A stretch of 64,000 nucleotides of DNA. It comes from JAGDMJ01 sp963809695 (GTDB lineage: Bacteria > Bacteroidota > Ignavibacteria > UBA10030 > UBA6906). The position numbers were made by a program, and so were the translations under genes. The stretch is taken from positions 798,227 through 862,226 of the forward strand of contig CAWEKI010000006.1 in NCBI GenBank assembly GCA_963809695.1, in the 5' to 3' direction. The notes beneath the pieces are model-generated. The model saw only the letters and a program-made list of their open reading frames with translations. It searched no databases and was not told the DNA's origin. The first letter of the stretch is position 1; each line of letters starts with the position of its first letter. Positions 1 to 8,443 of this stretch are shown here, piece after piece.

Positions 1-1
1 C

Positions 2-466
2 AGGGTTTTCCTCCCCGCCATCCAGGCGGAGTCGGTGGACGATCATCGTAGAGGTTCCACCGCTCCTGACGGAGCCAAGAAGCACAGCGTCCTGCTGGTC
101 GACGACGAGCCGGCAATGCAGGAACTCGGACGCGAGCTGCTGGAAGATGATGGCTACGAGGTGACAATTGCCGCGAACGGACTGGAGGCTCTCGAGATCT
201 ACAAGGAACATCATGACCGGATCGACCTTGTCGTCCTTGACCTCGTCATGCCCGGGATGGATGGCGGACAGACGTACACGGAAATGAAAAAGATCAACAA
301 AGGTCTCAAGGCATTCTTTTGTACCGGTTTCATCTCGGATCAGATCATCTCGGGCCTGCTGGAGGAGGAAAAACTTCATGCGGTCTCAAAGCCCTTCCGT
401 CCCGATGATTTCCTGAAAACTGTGCGCAGTGTAATCGGCTCCGATATTCGGAAAGAAGAGGGATAA
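2..466 (+). CDS. C-terminal end of a hybrid sensor histidine kinase (receiver domain), cut by the window edge
   Basis: The frame is open from base 2. Its first codons read RVFLPAIQAE, which resembles the last beta strand of a histidine-kinase ATPase domain (the usual G-T-x-F-x-V-x-L-P ending). A short polar linker and a complete CheY-like receiver follow: LLVDDEP acidic pocket, phospho-acceptor Asp in LVVLDLVMPGMDG, and the lysine in AVSKPF. A stand-alone receiver starting at the GTG at 35 is possible, but there is no ribosome binding site and the upstream match makes a truncated hybrid kinase more likely. The protein would pass phosphate from its own kinase core to the receiver in the cytoplasm. 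The partner and stimulus lie outside the window. Confidence 0.72.
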   Translation, partial: RVFLPAIQAESVDDHRRGSTAPDGAKKHSVLLVDDEPAMQELGRELLEDDGYEVTIAANGLEALEIYKEHHDRIDLVVLDLVMPGMDGGQTYTEMKKINKGLKAFFCTGFISDQIISGLLEEEKLHAVSKPFRPDDFLKTVRSVIGSDIRKEEG

Positions 467-686
467 GAGGCTTTGGTTGACCGCCTGGCTAATATTACAC
501 ACACATTTCATGACATTCTTTTTGCATTGTCGAATTTGGTTCTGTTTCCGTGATTTTTTCTGGCACAACCTTTGAAAATATTTCCATTAGAATGCCTCGG
601 GGAGGGGGGCGGTAAGTTTTGTTTCAATGCATCGCTCGCTGCATGAAGAGGGGCATCTAACTTGAGTCGCATGACAGAGAGGTCGC

Positions 687-1073
687 GTGGAACCGCAGCG
701 TGCAGACGTTAAGCGGATTCTGCTCGTCGAGGATGACGAGCTGTTTAGAAGGTCACTGCTGTCATATCTTGGGATCCTCGGCTATGAAGCAGTAGTGGCA
801 GCTTCCGCTGAAGAAGCTTTGGAAAAGCAAGAACGCGAACCTGTCGATCTTGTCCTCACGGATTTTCATCTGTTGCGGATGAACGGGATCGATCTTGTCC
901 GTACCCTGCGTTCGGCAGGCAGTAAGATTCCGGCCATTCTCATCTCCGGATTTCTGAGTGATGAAGTCCGGCAGATGGCACAAGACGTCCGGTTTGACGC
1001 TGTGCTCCGGAAACCTGCTGATTTACTGAAGCTGAAGGATCTCCTCCCCGGGCTCTTGGGCACGATGGCATAA
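687..1073 (+). CDS. Stand-alone response regulator receiver protein
   Basis: This is a 128-residue CheY-like receiver with no output domain. Visible features are the acidic pair in ILLVEDDELF, the acceptor Asp in LVLTDFHLLRMNG, the Thr/Ser switch position in ILISGF and the Lys in AVLRKPADLLKL. It starts with GTG; an ATG sixteen bases upstream is in another frame that closes at once. It sits between two hybrid kinases on the same strand, so it may be a phosphate shuttle or sink in their relay, but nothing in the sequence shows its partner. The 220 bases upstream hold no gene. Confidence 0.85.
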   Translation: MEPQRADVKRILLVEDDELFRRSLLSYLGILGYEAVVAASAEEALEKQEREPVDLVLTDFHLLRMNGIDLVRTLRSAGSKIPAILISGFLSDEVRQMAQDVRFDAVLRKPADLLKLKDLLPGLLGTMA

Positions 1074-1244
1074 TCCGTATTGCCCCTATCGTACTATCGC
1101 GGCCATGTGGCTACATGTGGCCACCAGGACCCCCCCGTACATTTCTGTTTGCTCCTTTTTCCCCTGTTTTCCGCAGATTCCTTGGCATGAGATTAGTGCG
1201 ACTTGTGGTGCACTGAAGCACCATTTTTTCAAGGTTTCTCATCC

Positions 1245-4200
1245 ATGCCTCGGGCCAACATTCTTATCGTTGAAGATGAAAGAATTGTCGCGACGGATCT
1301 CCGCCAACGCCTGGTATCCGTTGGCTACACCGTGGTGGGAATCGCATCGACGGGGGAAGACGCCATTCGGATGACGGAGGAAACCTCCCCTGACCTGGTA
1401 CTGATGGACATTACGCTGAGAGGGGAGATGGACGGCATTCAAGCGGCCGGAGCCATTCTCGGGCAGCACGAGATCCCCGTCCTCTACCTCACTGCCCACG
1501 CGGACAGCGGCACGCTTGAGCGCGCAAAGATCACCGGTCCATTCGGGTACATTTTGAAACCCTTCGACGAGCGGGATCTGTTCACGACGGTCGAGATGGC
1601 CCTGTACAAATTCACGACCGACAGAAAATTGCGAGAGAGCGAACGGTGGTTATCCACGACGCTCCGGAGCATCGGCGATGCAGTGATCACCACCGACCGG
1701 CACGGGAGGATTACGTTCATGAACCCTGTTGCCGAGAAACTCACCGGCTGGGCCCAGGAAGACGGCCTGGCAAAGGAACTTGCCCTGGTGTGCCGGATCG
1801 TCAATGAGGCGACGGGGGTCGGCGAAGAGAACCCCGCGCTGCGGGCCGTATGCGATGGAATGGCCAGTGCCCGCATGAACCATTGCGCAATCGTCGCGAA
1901 GGACGGAACAAGAACTTCGGTGGAACACATCGCATCGCCCATCAAGGATGACAAGGGAGCAATCCAGGGATCGGTCCTGGTGCTTCGTGATATTACGGCG
2001 CGGCGCAGGTCGGAAGAGTCCCTGAAAGAGAGCGAGGAGCGGTTCCGGGGAGCGTTCGAGTATGCCAACTCCGGGATGGCCCTCGTCGGTCTCGACGCGG
2101 CATTCCTGAAGGTGAACCGTGTTCTGTGCGAGATGCTGGGATACTCAGAGAACGAGATGCTCGGCATGACCATGAACGAGATCGTCCATCCCGAAGACCG
2201 CCCTGAGAATGAATCTGACGTTCGGCGGATGCTGGACGGGGAGTTTGCCTCCCGCAGGGTTGAGAGACGCTATGTCCACCGCTCGGGCAGCACGGTGTGG
2301 GCCCTGATCAGCACCACGCTCGTATGCAGTGCCCAACAGGTTCCGCTCTACATGGTGGCCATGGTCCAGAACATCACCGAGCGGAAGAGCGCGGAAGAGG
2401 AGCTGCGAGTCCAAAAAGCGTACTTCCAGCGCTTGTTTGAAAAATCTCCCGAAGGCATAGTGATCCTCGACAGCAACGACTGCATCGTCGAAGTGAATCG
2501 CGAGTTCCAGAATATGTTCGGCTATCCCATCGACGAGATCCGGGGGAAGAAGGTCAACGATGTCCTCGTCCCGCCGGAGTTCAAGGTCGAAGCGGAAAAG
2601 CTCTCCTGGGGGGTGTACCATGATCAGATTGTGCAGTTCGACACGGTTCGCCAGCGCAAAGATGGTGTGCTGATTGAAGTCTCTGTGCTGGGGTCCCCGA
2701 TCATCCTGGGCGGCACCAACGTCGGGTGTTACGGGATCTACCGGGATATTTCCGAGCGAAAGCGTGCGGAGGAGCAACTCTCGATGCTGTCGCGTGCTAT
2801 GGAGCAAAGTCCGGCCTCGATCGTTATCACCGATATGAACGGTACCATCGAGTATGTCAATGCCCGTTTCGTCCAGGTCACGGGGTATACGGCCGAAGAA
2901 GCCATCGGGCGGAATCCGCGTCTCTTGAGCTCGGGACAGGAACCGCGCGAGAAATACGCCCAGCTTTGGTCGACAATTACCTCCGGAGGAGAATGGCGGG
3001 GAGAGTTTCTCAATCGAAAGAAGAACGGCGATCTCTACTGGGAATTTGCCTCCATCTCCCCTATCAAAAACCGGGATGGAGTCCCAAAGCATTATCTTGC
3101 CGTCAAGGAAGACATTACCGACAGAAAACATGCCGAGGCGGAACTCCAGGAAAGCGCCCGGCGGCTGCAGAGCATCATCGAAACGGTTGATGAGGGCATC
3201 ACCGTAAGCGATCGGTCGGGGCATTTCGAAGTATTCAACTCCAAAATGGAGGCGATCACCGGGTACACCCTCCGCGAAGCAAACAGCACGGAAGGCTTTT
3301 TCTCGCTTCTCTGTCCGGCCGCGCGGAATCCGGAGCAGGCGTCCGCCAGGCTGCGTGAGATCATCGCGACGGGCGAGTCCTGCGAGCTCGAAATGACGAT
3401 CTGCACCAGGGCCGGCGAAGAGAAGGCGCTGCTGGTCTCCACCTCGGTCATTCGATACAAGAACCGCGATATGGTCCTGAGCGCCTACCGGGACATCACC
3501 GGCCGGAAACGGGCCGAGCGGGAGATGGCCATGTATGCGCAACAGCTCCTGAAGGCCAAGTCGCAGGCCGAAGAGCAAGCGCACGAGCTTGCCGTGGCCC
3601 GGGAACAGGCGCTCCAGGCGTCCCGCCTGAAATCGGAGTTCGTCGCGAACATGAGCCATGAAATCCGAACCCCGATGAATGGCGTCATCGGCATGACAGG
3701 CCTGCTGCTTGACACCAAACTTACCAGGGAACAGCGGGAGTACACGGAAATTATTCGCACATCGGGAGACGCCCTGCTTTCGATCATTAATGATATCCTG
3801 GACTTTTCCAAGATCGAAGCTGGAAAACTGACCCTCGAGATCATCGATTTCGACATGCGGGCTGTGGTCGAGGAGTCGGTGGACATGCTGGTCCAGAAAG
3901 CCCACGAAAAAGACCTGGAATTGATCTGCTACGTGAATGAAGGAATCCCGACGGCAGTCCACGGTGATCCGGGCCGCCTGCGGCAGATCATCATCAATCT
4001 TCTGGGGAATGCGATCAAGTTTACGGAGACGGGAGAGGTGGGCGTGGAGGCACTGCTTGAGCGGGAGACCGAACACGATATTGATGTACGGTTCATGATC
4101 CGGGATACCGGGATCGGGATTTCGGAAGAGCACCGCCAGCGTCTCTTCCTGTCCTTCTCGCAGGCTGATGGATCGACCACGCGGAAGTATGGCGGCACGG

Positions 4201-5633
4201 GTCTCGGGCTTGCCATATCCAAGCAGCTTGTGGAGATGATGGGGGGAAGCATCGGGGTACAAAGCCAACCCGGGGCGGGAAGTGAGTTCTGGTTTACCAT
4301 ACGCCTGCAAAAGCAGGGCAAGCCGGGGGCGATTGTGCATCCGCGGTCTAACCTTGACAACGTGCGCGTGCTTGTCGTGGACGACAACCGCACGAACCGC
4401 ACGATCCTTTCCCATATCGTGGGCCGATGGGGAATGCGAAGCATCGCCGTTGAGGGGGGCAGAGAGGCGCTCGAAGCTCTCCGAACCGCAGCATCCACCG
4501 GCGATCCATTTACTGTTGCACTCCTGGACATGCAGATGCCGGAAATGGACGGCGCCTCGCTTGCCCGGATCATCAAGAGCGATCCCGCCATTGCAGGCGT
4601 TCCCCTCGTCCTGCTCACATCGCTCGGTCATGGGAACGGAACCATGGCGGAATCGGGTATCTCCGCTATGCTCACCAAGCCAGTGAAGGAATCCGCTCTC
4701 TTTGATACACTCGCGGTCCTCCTCGGGACGGCCGAGAAGGGGGCGCGTGCGGACGGGAACGCGTCAGGCTCCTCGGTGACTGAAGAAGGCTTCCGGGAAG
4801 GCCGTCCGCTTTCCGTGCGCATCCTTGTGGCTGAAGACAATGCGATCAATCAAAAGGTCGCGCTCCGCATGCTGGACAAACTGGGCTGTCGTGCAGATGT
4901 GGTGGCCAACGGCCGCGAAGCGGTCGAAGCCCTGAAGCAAATGCCCTATGACCTTGTCCTGATGGACTGCAACATGCCCGAAATGGACGGATTCGACGCG
5001 ACGGCCGTCATCAGGGAACGGGAAGGCGAGGAGAAGCACACGGTCATCATCGCAATGACAGCAAACGCGCTTCGGGGCGACAGGGAGCGTGTCCTGGCTG
5101 CGGGGATGGATGACTACCTCGCCAAACCGATCAGCCAGAAGGAACTCGCCATTCTCATCCGTGACTGGACGACGAAGATCAAGGGAAACGGTAATGGGAT
5201 ACACGATGAGGAATGGAGTGGCGGTGATGTTCCGGGGGGGAGGAGGGAAGAGATCCTGGACCGGCAGCGCCTGGCAGAGCTGAGGGAGCTGGCCGATGGC
5301 GAGGATGCGGGTTGGCTGCGGGCGCTGGCGCAGACCTATGTGCATGATGCTGCGCAACGCATCATCGAGATCCACAAGGCAGCCAGGACAGAGAACGCGG
5401 CAGCCGTGGCCCGTCTCGCCCATGCACTGAAAGGGAGCAGCAAGAACATTGGCGTCATGAATGTCATCACGGCCTGCCAGCAGCTGCAATCGCTCGGCGA
5501 GTCCGGCACCTGTGCGGGAGTGTCCGGCCTCCTGTGCGAATTAGATGCAGAGTTCGCCCGGGCGAAGGAGGAGCTGGGACGGCTCTTTGGAATTCCGACG
5601 AATGGTTCATCAAGATCAATGGGCGAATTATGA
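1245..5633 (+). CDS. Multi-PAS hybrid sensor histidine kinase with three receivers and an Hpt domain
   Basis: A cytoplasmic phosphorelay protein of about 1462 residues, counted from ATG 1245 (AAGG lies upstream; a TTG at 1203 would only add an unconserved stretch). Order: an N-terminal receiver (acceptor Asp near 55), about five PAS/PAC units (typical GYTAEEAIGRNPR and GMTMNEIVHPEDR segments) to about residue 760, a HisKA box MSHEIRTPMNG with His805, an ATPase domain with GTGLGLAI, two receivers (acceptors near Asp1095 and Asp1241) and an Hpt domain with LAHALKGSS (His1393). No membrane segment is seen, so the signal is probably sensed by the PAS domains inside the cell. The stop overlaps the start of the next receiver gene by four bases, so the two are probably translated together. 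Resembles BarA/TorS-type relays. Confidence 0.93.
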   Translation: MPRANILIVEDERIVATDLRQRLVSVGYTVVGIASTGEDAIRMTEETSPDLVLMDITLRGEMDGIQAAGAILGQHEIPVLYLTAHADSGTLERAKITGPFGYILKPFDERDLFTTVEMALYKFTTDRKLRESERWLSTTLRSIGDAVITTDRHGRITFMNPVAEKLTGWAQEDGLAKELALVCRIVNEATGVGEENPALRAVCDGMASARMNHCAIVAKDGTRTSVEHIASPIKDDKGAIQGSVLVLRDITARRRSEESLKESEERFRGAFEYANSGMALVGLDAAFLKVNRVLCEMLGYSENEMLGMTMNEIVHPEDRPENESDVRRMLDGEFASRRVERRYVHRSGSTVWALISTTLVCSAQQVPLYMVAMVQNITERKSAEEELRVQKAYFQRLFEKSPEGIVILDSNDCIVEVNREFQNMFGYPIDEIRGKKVNDVLVPPEFKVEAEKLSWGVYHDQIVQFDTVRQRKDGVLIEVSVLGSPIILGGTNVGCYGIYRDISERKRAEEQLSMLSRAMEQSPASIVITDMNGTIEYVNARFVQVTGYTAEEAIGRNPRLLSSGQEPREKYAQLWSTITSGGEWRGEFLNRKKNGDLYWEFASISPIKNRDGVPKHYLAVKEDITDRKHAEAELQESARRLQSIIETVDEGITVSDRSGHFEVFNSKMEAITGYTLREANSTEGFFSLLCPAARNPEQASARLREIIATGESCELEMTICTRAGEEKALLVSTSVIRYKNRDMVLSAYRDITGRKRAEREMAMYAQQLLKAKSQAEEQAHELAVAREQALQASRLKSEFVANMSHEIRTPMNGVIGMTGLLLDTKLTREQREYTEIIRTSGDALLSIINDILDFSKIEAGKLTLEIIDFDMRAVVEESVDMLVQKAHEKDLELICYVNEGIPTAVHGDPGRLRQIIINLLGNAIKFTETGEVGVEALLERETEHDIDVRFMIRDTGIGISEEHRQRLFLSFSQADGSTTRKYGGTGLGLAISKQLVEMMGGSIGVQSQPGAGSEFWFTIRLQKQGKPGAIVHPRSNLDNVRVLVVDDNRTNRTILSHIVGRWGMRSIAVEGGREALEALRTAASTGDPFTVALLDMQMPEMDGASLARIIKSDPAIAGVPLVLLTSLGHGNGTMAESGISAMLTKPVKESALFDTLAVLLGTAEKGARADGNASGSSVTEEGFREGRPLSVRILVAEDNAINQKVALRMLDKLGCRADVVANGREAVEALKQMPYDLVLMDCNMPEMDGFDATAVIREREGEEKHTVIIAMTANALRGDRERVLAAGMDDYLAKPISQKELAILIRDWTTKIKGNGNGIHDEEWSGGDVPGGRREEILDRQRLAELRELADGEDAGWLRALAQTYVHDAAQRIIEIHKAARTENAAAVARLAHALKGSSKNIGVMNVITACQQLQSLGESGTCAGVSGLLCELDAEFARAKEELGRLFGIPTNGSSRSMGEL

Positions 5634-6172
5634 AAGTCCTCATGGCGGAAGACGATCCGGTATCAAGCCTTGTCCTGATGGCGAAGCTGAAAAAGCTGGG
5701 ACACGAGGTCATTGCCACAAACAACGGGCGCGACGCCTGGTATGCCTACCGGACCAGCATTCCCCAGATCGTGATTACGGACTGGATGATGCCGGTGGTC
5801 GACGGGCCCGACCTCTGCAGGATGATCCGGGCTGACGCAAGGGTGCAGTATACCTACATCATCATGTTAACCGCCTCGGCGAGCAATGGAAATTACATCG
5901 AGGGGATAGATGCCGGCGCCGATGATTTTGTGACAAAGCCGTTTGATCTCGAGGGACTCAAGGCAAGGTTGCGCGTAGCCGAGAGGGTGTTGAACCTGCA
6001 ATCCACCGTCGACCAACTTGAGGGGTTGTTGCCGATCTGTTCATATTGCAAGAAGATCCGCGACGAACACAATGTCTGGCACCCCGTCGAGGTTTATGTA
6101 CAGCACCGGACCGAGACATCGTTCGAACACGCTCTCTGTCCGGAGTGCGCGGCGGGGAAGTCGAACCAGTGA
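5630..6172 (+). CDS. Receiver protein with C-terminal four-cysteine (zinc-ribbon-like) module, copy 1
   Basis: The protein has 180 residues. The start ATG at 5630 overlaps the stop of the hybrid kinase (ATGA), which argues for coupled translation and a functional pair. Residues 1-120 are a receiver: LMAEDDPVSS, acceptor Asp in VITDWMMPVVDGP, GADDFVTKPF. The tail starts LLPICSYCKKIRD and ends ALCPECA. Its cysteines are at 137, 140, 170 and 173, spaced as two CxxC pairs like a zinc ribbon. This tail is known as an unnamed extension on many receiver and PAS proteins; its output is not established. It is not a DNA-binding winged helix. A second copy follows directly. Confidence 0.86.
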   Translation: MKVLMAEDDPVSSLVLMAKLKKLGHEVIATNNGRDAWYAYRTSIPQIVITDWMMPVVDGPDLCRMIRADARVQYTYIIMLTASASNGNYIEGIDAGADDFVTKPFDLEGLKARLRVAERVLNLQSTVDQLEGLLPICSYCKKIRDEHNVWHPVEVYVQHRTETSFEHALCPECAAGKSNQ

Positions 6173-6220
6173 TATCCAGGCCAGAAGCATGGTGGCCGGG
6201 AATTCAAGGAAGCGATACTC

Positions 6221-6793
6221 ATGAAAGTCTTGTTGGCGGAAGATGACACTGCCTCCCGGAGAATCCTGGCGGCCCAGCTTGACAACATGCAGTTCGAGGT
6301 CGAGGAGGCGGAAGATGGCCTGGAGGCATGGGTGGCGTTCCAACGGGCAAAACCGGATCTGGTGATCACAGATTGGATGATGCCAAATGTTGATGGCCCC
6401 GAGCTTTGCCGGCGCATCAGAAACTGCGCCGCATCACGTTATACCTATATCCTGATCCTTACTGCGCTCGACCGGAAACGGGGATACCTGGAGGGGATGA
6501 ATGCCGGCGCCGATGACTTCGTGACAAAGCCGGGCAATATCCTGGAACTCAGGGCCCGGCTGAAGGTGGCGCAGCGCATTCTTTCGCTGCAAAAGCATGT
6601 CAGCAAGCTCGAGGGGCTGCTCCCTATTTGTCCTCAGTGCAAGAAAATCCGCGGATCGCAGGAAAAATGGGAAGCAGTAGAATCTTTCATCATGAAACGC
6701 ACAGATGCACTGTTCTCACATGGAATTTGCCCGGAGTGCTATGAAGCACTGATGAAACCACAACTCGACGAGCTCAGACGGAAACGCGGATAG
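6221..6793 (+). CDS. Receiver protein with C-terminal four-cysteine module, copy 2
   Basis: The protein has 190 residues and is a tandem paralogue of the gene before it. It starts at ATG 6221, about eight bases after AAGGAAG. The receiver shows LLAEDDTASR, acceptor Asp in VITDWMMPNVDGP and GADDFVTKPG, where Gly replaces the usual aromatic after the KP. The cysteine tail LLPICPQCKKIRG...GICPECY puts Cys at 137, 140, 170 and 173, exactly the positions of copy 1, so the spacing is under constraint. A charged 15-residue extension follows. The kinase immediately upstream is the likely phosphate donor. The effector function of the tail is unknown. Confidence 0.86.
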   Translation: MKVLLAEDDTASRRILAAQLDNMQFEVEEAEDGLEAWVAFQRAKPDLVITDWMMPNVDGPELCRRIRNCAASRYTYILILTALDRKRGYLEGMNAGADDFVTKPGNILELRARLKVAQRILSLQKHVSKLEGLLPICPQCKKIRGSQEKWEAVESFIMKRTDALFSHGICPECYEALMKPQLDELRRKRG

Positions 6794-6985
6794 GGGCCGA
6801 AAACGGCCGTTGAGGCCGCAATATTCCTCACATGGTCTTTATTAGCCATGCATAGGGTTATAGAACCGGAAGGATGGGAGAAAAATCGCCAATCAGAGGC
6901 GTTTTCCCACAGAGCGACTGGCATTCCGATTGATGTCATGTTTATCGCCCAGCTCCCACGAATTCCCAACCAACCAGGAAACGTC

Positions 6986-7153
6986 ATGGCAAATGGGGAA
7001 CACACGTCAGGTCTGAAAGTCGGCGGGCTTGCATTTCTTGCCGGAGTCCTTGCTACTTTTGCCACTGCGTATGCAGTCGTCTTTCGGAGGCGCAATCCGA
7101 TCGGCGTCGTCCGCCCGGAATACGGGGGGTATGATGGGGAGACCGGAATTTAG
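6986..7153 (+). CDS. Small single-span membrane protein, function unknown
   Basis: The protein has 55 residues. The start at ATG 6986 follows AGGAAAC by a few bases; the open frame extends further upstream but without a binding site. A hydrophobic span (LAFLAGVLATFATAYAVVF) is followed by RRR and a polar, glycine-rich tail, as in small YtxH-like envelope proteins, although the match is only general. It lies just upstream of the FliE-like gene on the same strand, so the two may be co-transcribed. Assignment as a real gene rests on the ribosome binding site and the clean membrane segment. Confidence 0.5.
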   Translation: MANGEHTSGLKVGGLAFLAGVLATFATAYAVVFRRRNPIGVVRPEYGGYDGETGI

Positions 7154-7163
7154 CGCCCATGCT

Positions 7164-7502
7164 ATGAAAACGAACAAGACTCCAGGGCTGATTTCCGATA
7201 CTGCCGCTTTCGACAAGACGCAGATCGTCGCGCTCTTTCTCGACAAGAAAGGGTTCATCGAGAGAACGCTGAGAGAAGCCAACTCTTCATTCGACAAGAC
7301 GCTGAATCAGACTGCCAGGGACGTGAATTCCTTGCAGTCAGAGACCGGGAAGGTGGTCGATAAGCTGGCCGTCGGTGAAAAGGTCGATTTCCGCGAAGTG
7401 ATGGCCGCAGCCGAAAGAGCAAAAGCCAGCTTCAACCAGCTGGCGGAGATACGGAACAAAATGATCGAGGCATACCGCGAAATTCTGAAAATGCGGAAGT
7501 AG
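7164..7502 (+). CDS. fliE: FliE-like protein (flagellar hook-basal body component family)
   Basis: The protein has 112 residues, the usual FliE length (an alternative ATG at 7134 adds ten residues). The C-terminal half carries the FliE signature: GEKVDFREVMAAAERA followed by EIRNKMIEAYREILKM at the very end, matching the family pattern GE-x-VDLH-x-VMIA and VRNK-x-VEAYQEIMRM. FliE links the MS ring FliF to the proximal rod in flagellar basal bodies. Normally it sits with flgB, flgC and fliF; here none of these is present and the neighbours are a membrane peptide and signalling genes. It could be a dispersed flagellar gene or a repurposed homologue. Confidence 0.68.
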   Translation: MKTNKTPGLISDTAAFDKTQIVALFLDKKGFIERTLREANSSFDKTLNQTARDVNSLQSETGKVVDKLAVGEKVDFREVMAAAERAKASFNQLAEIRNKMIEAYREILKMRK

Positions 7503-7546
7503 TACACGGGGCATGAAATGATATTCCAGGGGAACTCGGGCCGGAC

Positions 7547-8443
7547 ATGATCTCACCGGAACTGATCAGGGAAAAGGTGCAGGCCATCGTCCAACTGCCC
7601 GCACTTCCCTCCGTCGCCATGAAAGTTGTGGAGATGGTGGACAATCCCAGGACGAGCACATCCACGCTGGGAAAGATCATTTCCATGGATCAGGCGTTGA
7701 CGGCGAAAGTGCTGAAGATTGCGAACTCGCCGTTCTATGGATTTCCGAAAAAAATCTCTACGATTGACTTCGCGATCATTGTCCTCGGTTATGATGCTCT
7801 GAAGGAAATCGTTATTAGCACTTCACTGATAAGCTCATTGGAGGAGAAATCCAACGGCTATTTTGATTCAAAGACATTTTGGGATCATGCCATCGTGAGC
7901 GGAATCCTCGCGAGGCGGCTCGCGCGCGACCTCGGCTACCGCATCAGCGGTGAAGTGTTCGTCGGCGGGCTGCTCCATGACATGGGAGTCTCGGTCCTCA
8001 ACCGGTATTTCAAAAACGAATATCAGCGGATCGTGGGCATTGTGCGTGAGACCGACCTGACCTTCCTGGAGGCGGAAGAAAGCGTCCTGGGAGTCACACA
8101 TGCAGAAGTCGGCGGCTGGCTCGCGGAGCGGTGGAACCTGCCGGATCACCTGGTGGAGGCCGTCTCGTTCCACCACGCGCCCGCAAAAGCTGTGCGCAAC
8201 CCGGAACTCGTCTCCCTGGTCCACTGCGGCGACGTCTTCGCCTGTCGCATTTCGGGTACGGCGGTGGAATTCGACAAAGGCGTTGATTTCGACCATGATG
8301 CGCTCACTCGTCTGCAGTTGAGCGACTCGGGGCGGGTAGCGGAATACATCACCGCTTACACCTCGCTAATCCAGTCCGACCTGTCACAGTTCACACAGGC
8401 CGATGACTCGCCGACAGAAGGGATACAAAACCATGAAGGGTGA
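7547..8443 (+). CDS. HDOD domain protein
   Basis: The protein has 298 residues. The HDOD (HD-related output domain) fold is recognised from its start LPALPSVAMKVVEMV, the segment SMDQALTAKVLKIANSPFYG and the LLHDMGVSVLNRYF stretch that in true HD hydrolases carries the metal-binding His-Asp. HDOD proteins are regulatory and mostly lack phosphohydrolase activity. They occur in chemotaxis, type IV pilus and second-messenger signalling. The stop lies inside the start region of the following kinase gene (start 8433, stop 8443), so the two are very likely co-translated and act in one pathway. Confidence 0.87.
   Translation: MISPELIREKVQAIVQLPALPSVAMKVVEMVDNPRTSTSTLGKIISMDQALTAKVLKIANSPFYGFPKKISTIDFAIIVLGYDALKEIVISTSLISSLEEKSNGYFDSKTFWDHAIVSGILARRLARDLGYRISGEVFVGGLLHDMGVSVLNRYFKNEYQRIVGIVRETDLTFLEAEESVLGVTHAEVGGWLAERWNLPDHLVEAVSFHHAPAKAVRNPELVSLVHCGDVFACRISGTAVEFDKGVDFDHDALTRLQLSDSGRVAEYITAYTSLIQSDLSQFTQADDSPTEGIQNHEG

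Noticed and set aside
1105..1160. Inverted CATGT...ACATG words before the large hybrid kinase
   Set aside because: The stem is only five bases and no known operator matches it; chance is likely.
2145..4631. A very long open frame (828 codons) on the minus strand opposite the hybrid kinase
   Set aside because: It is the complement of the PAS, HisKA and receiver-coding sequence, is rich in His, Arg and Pro without domain-like patterns and has no ribosome binding site. High GC keeps stops rare on that strand.
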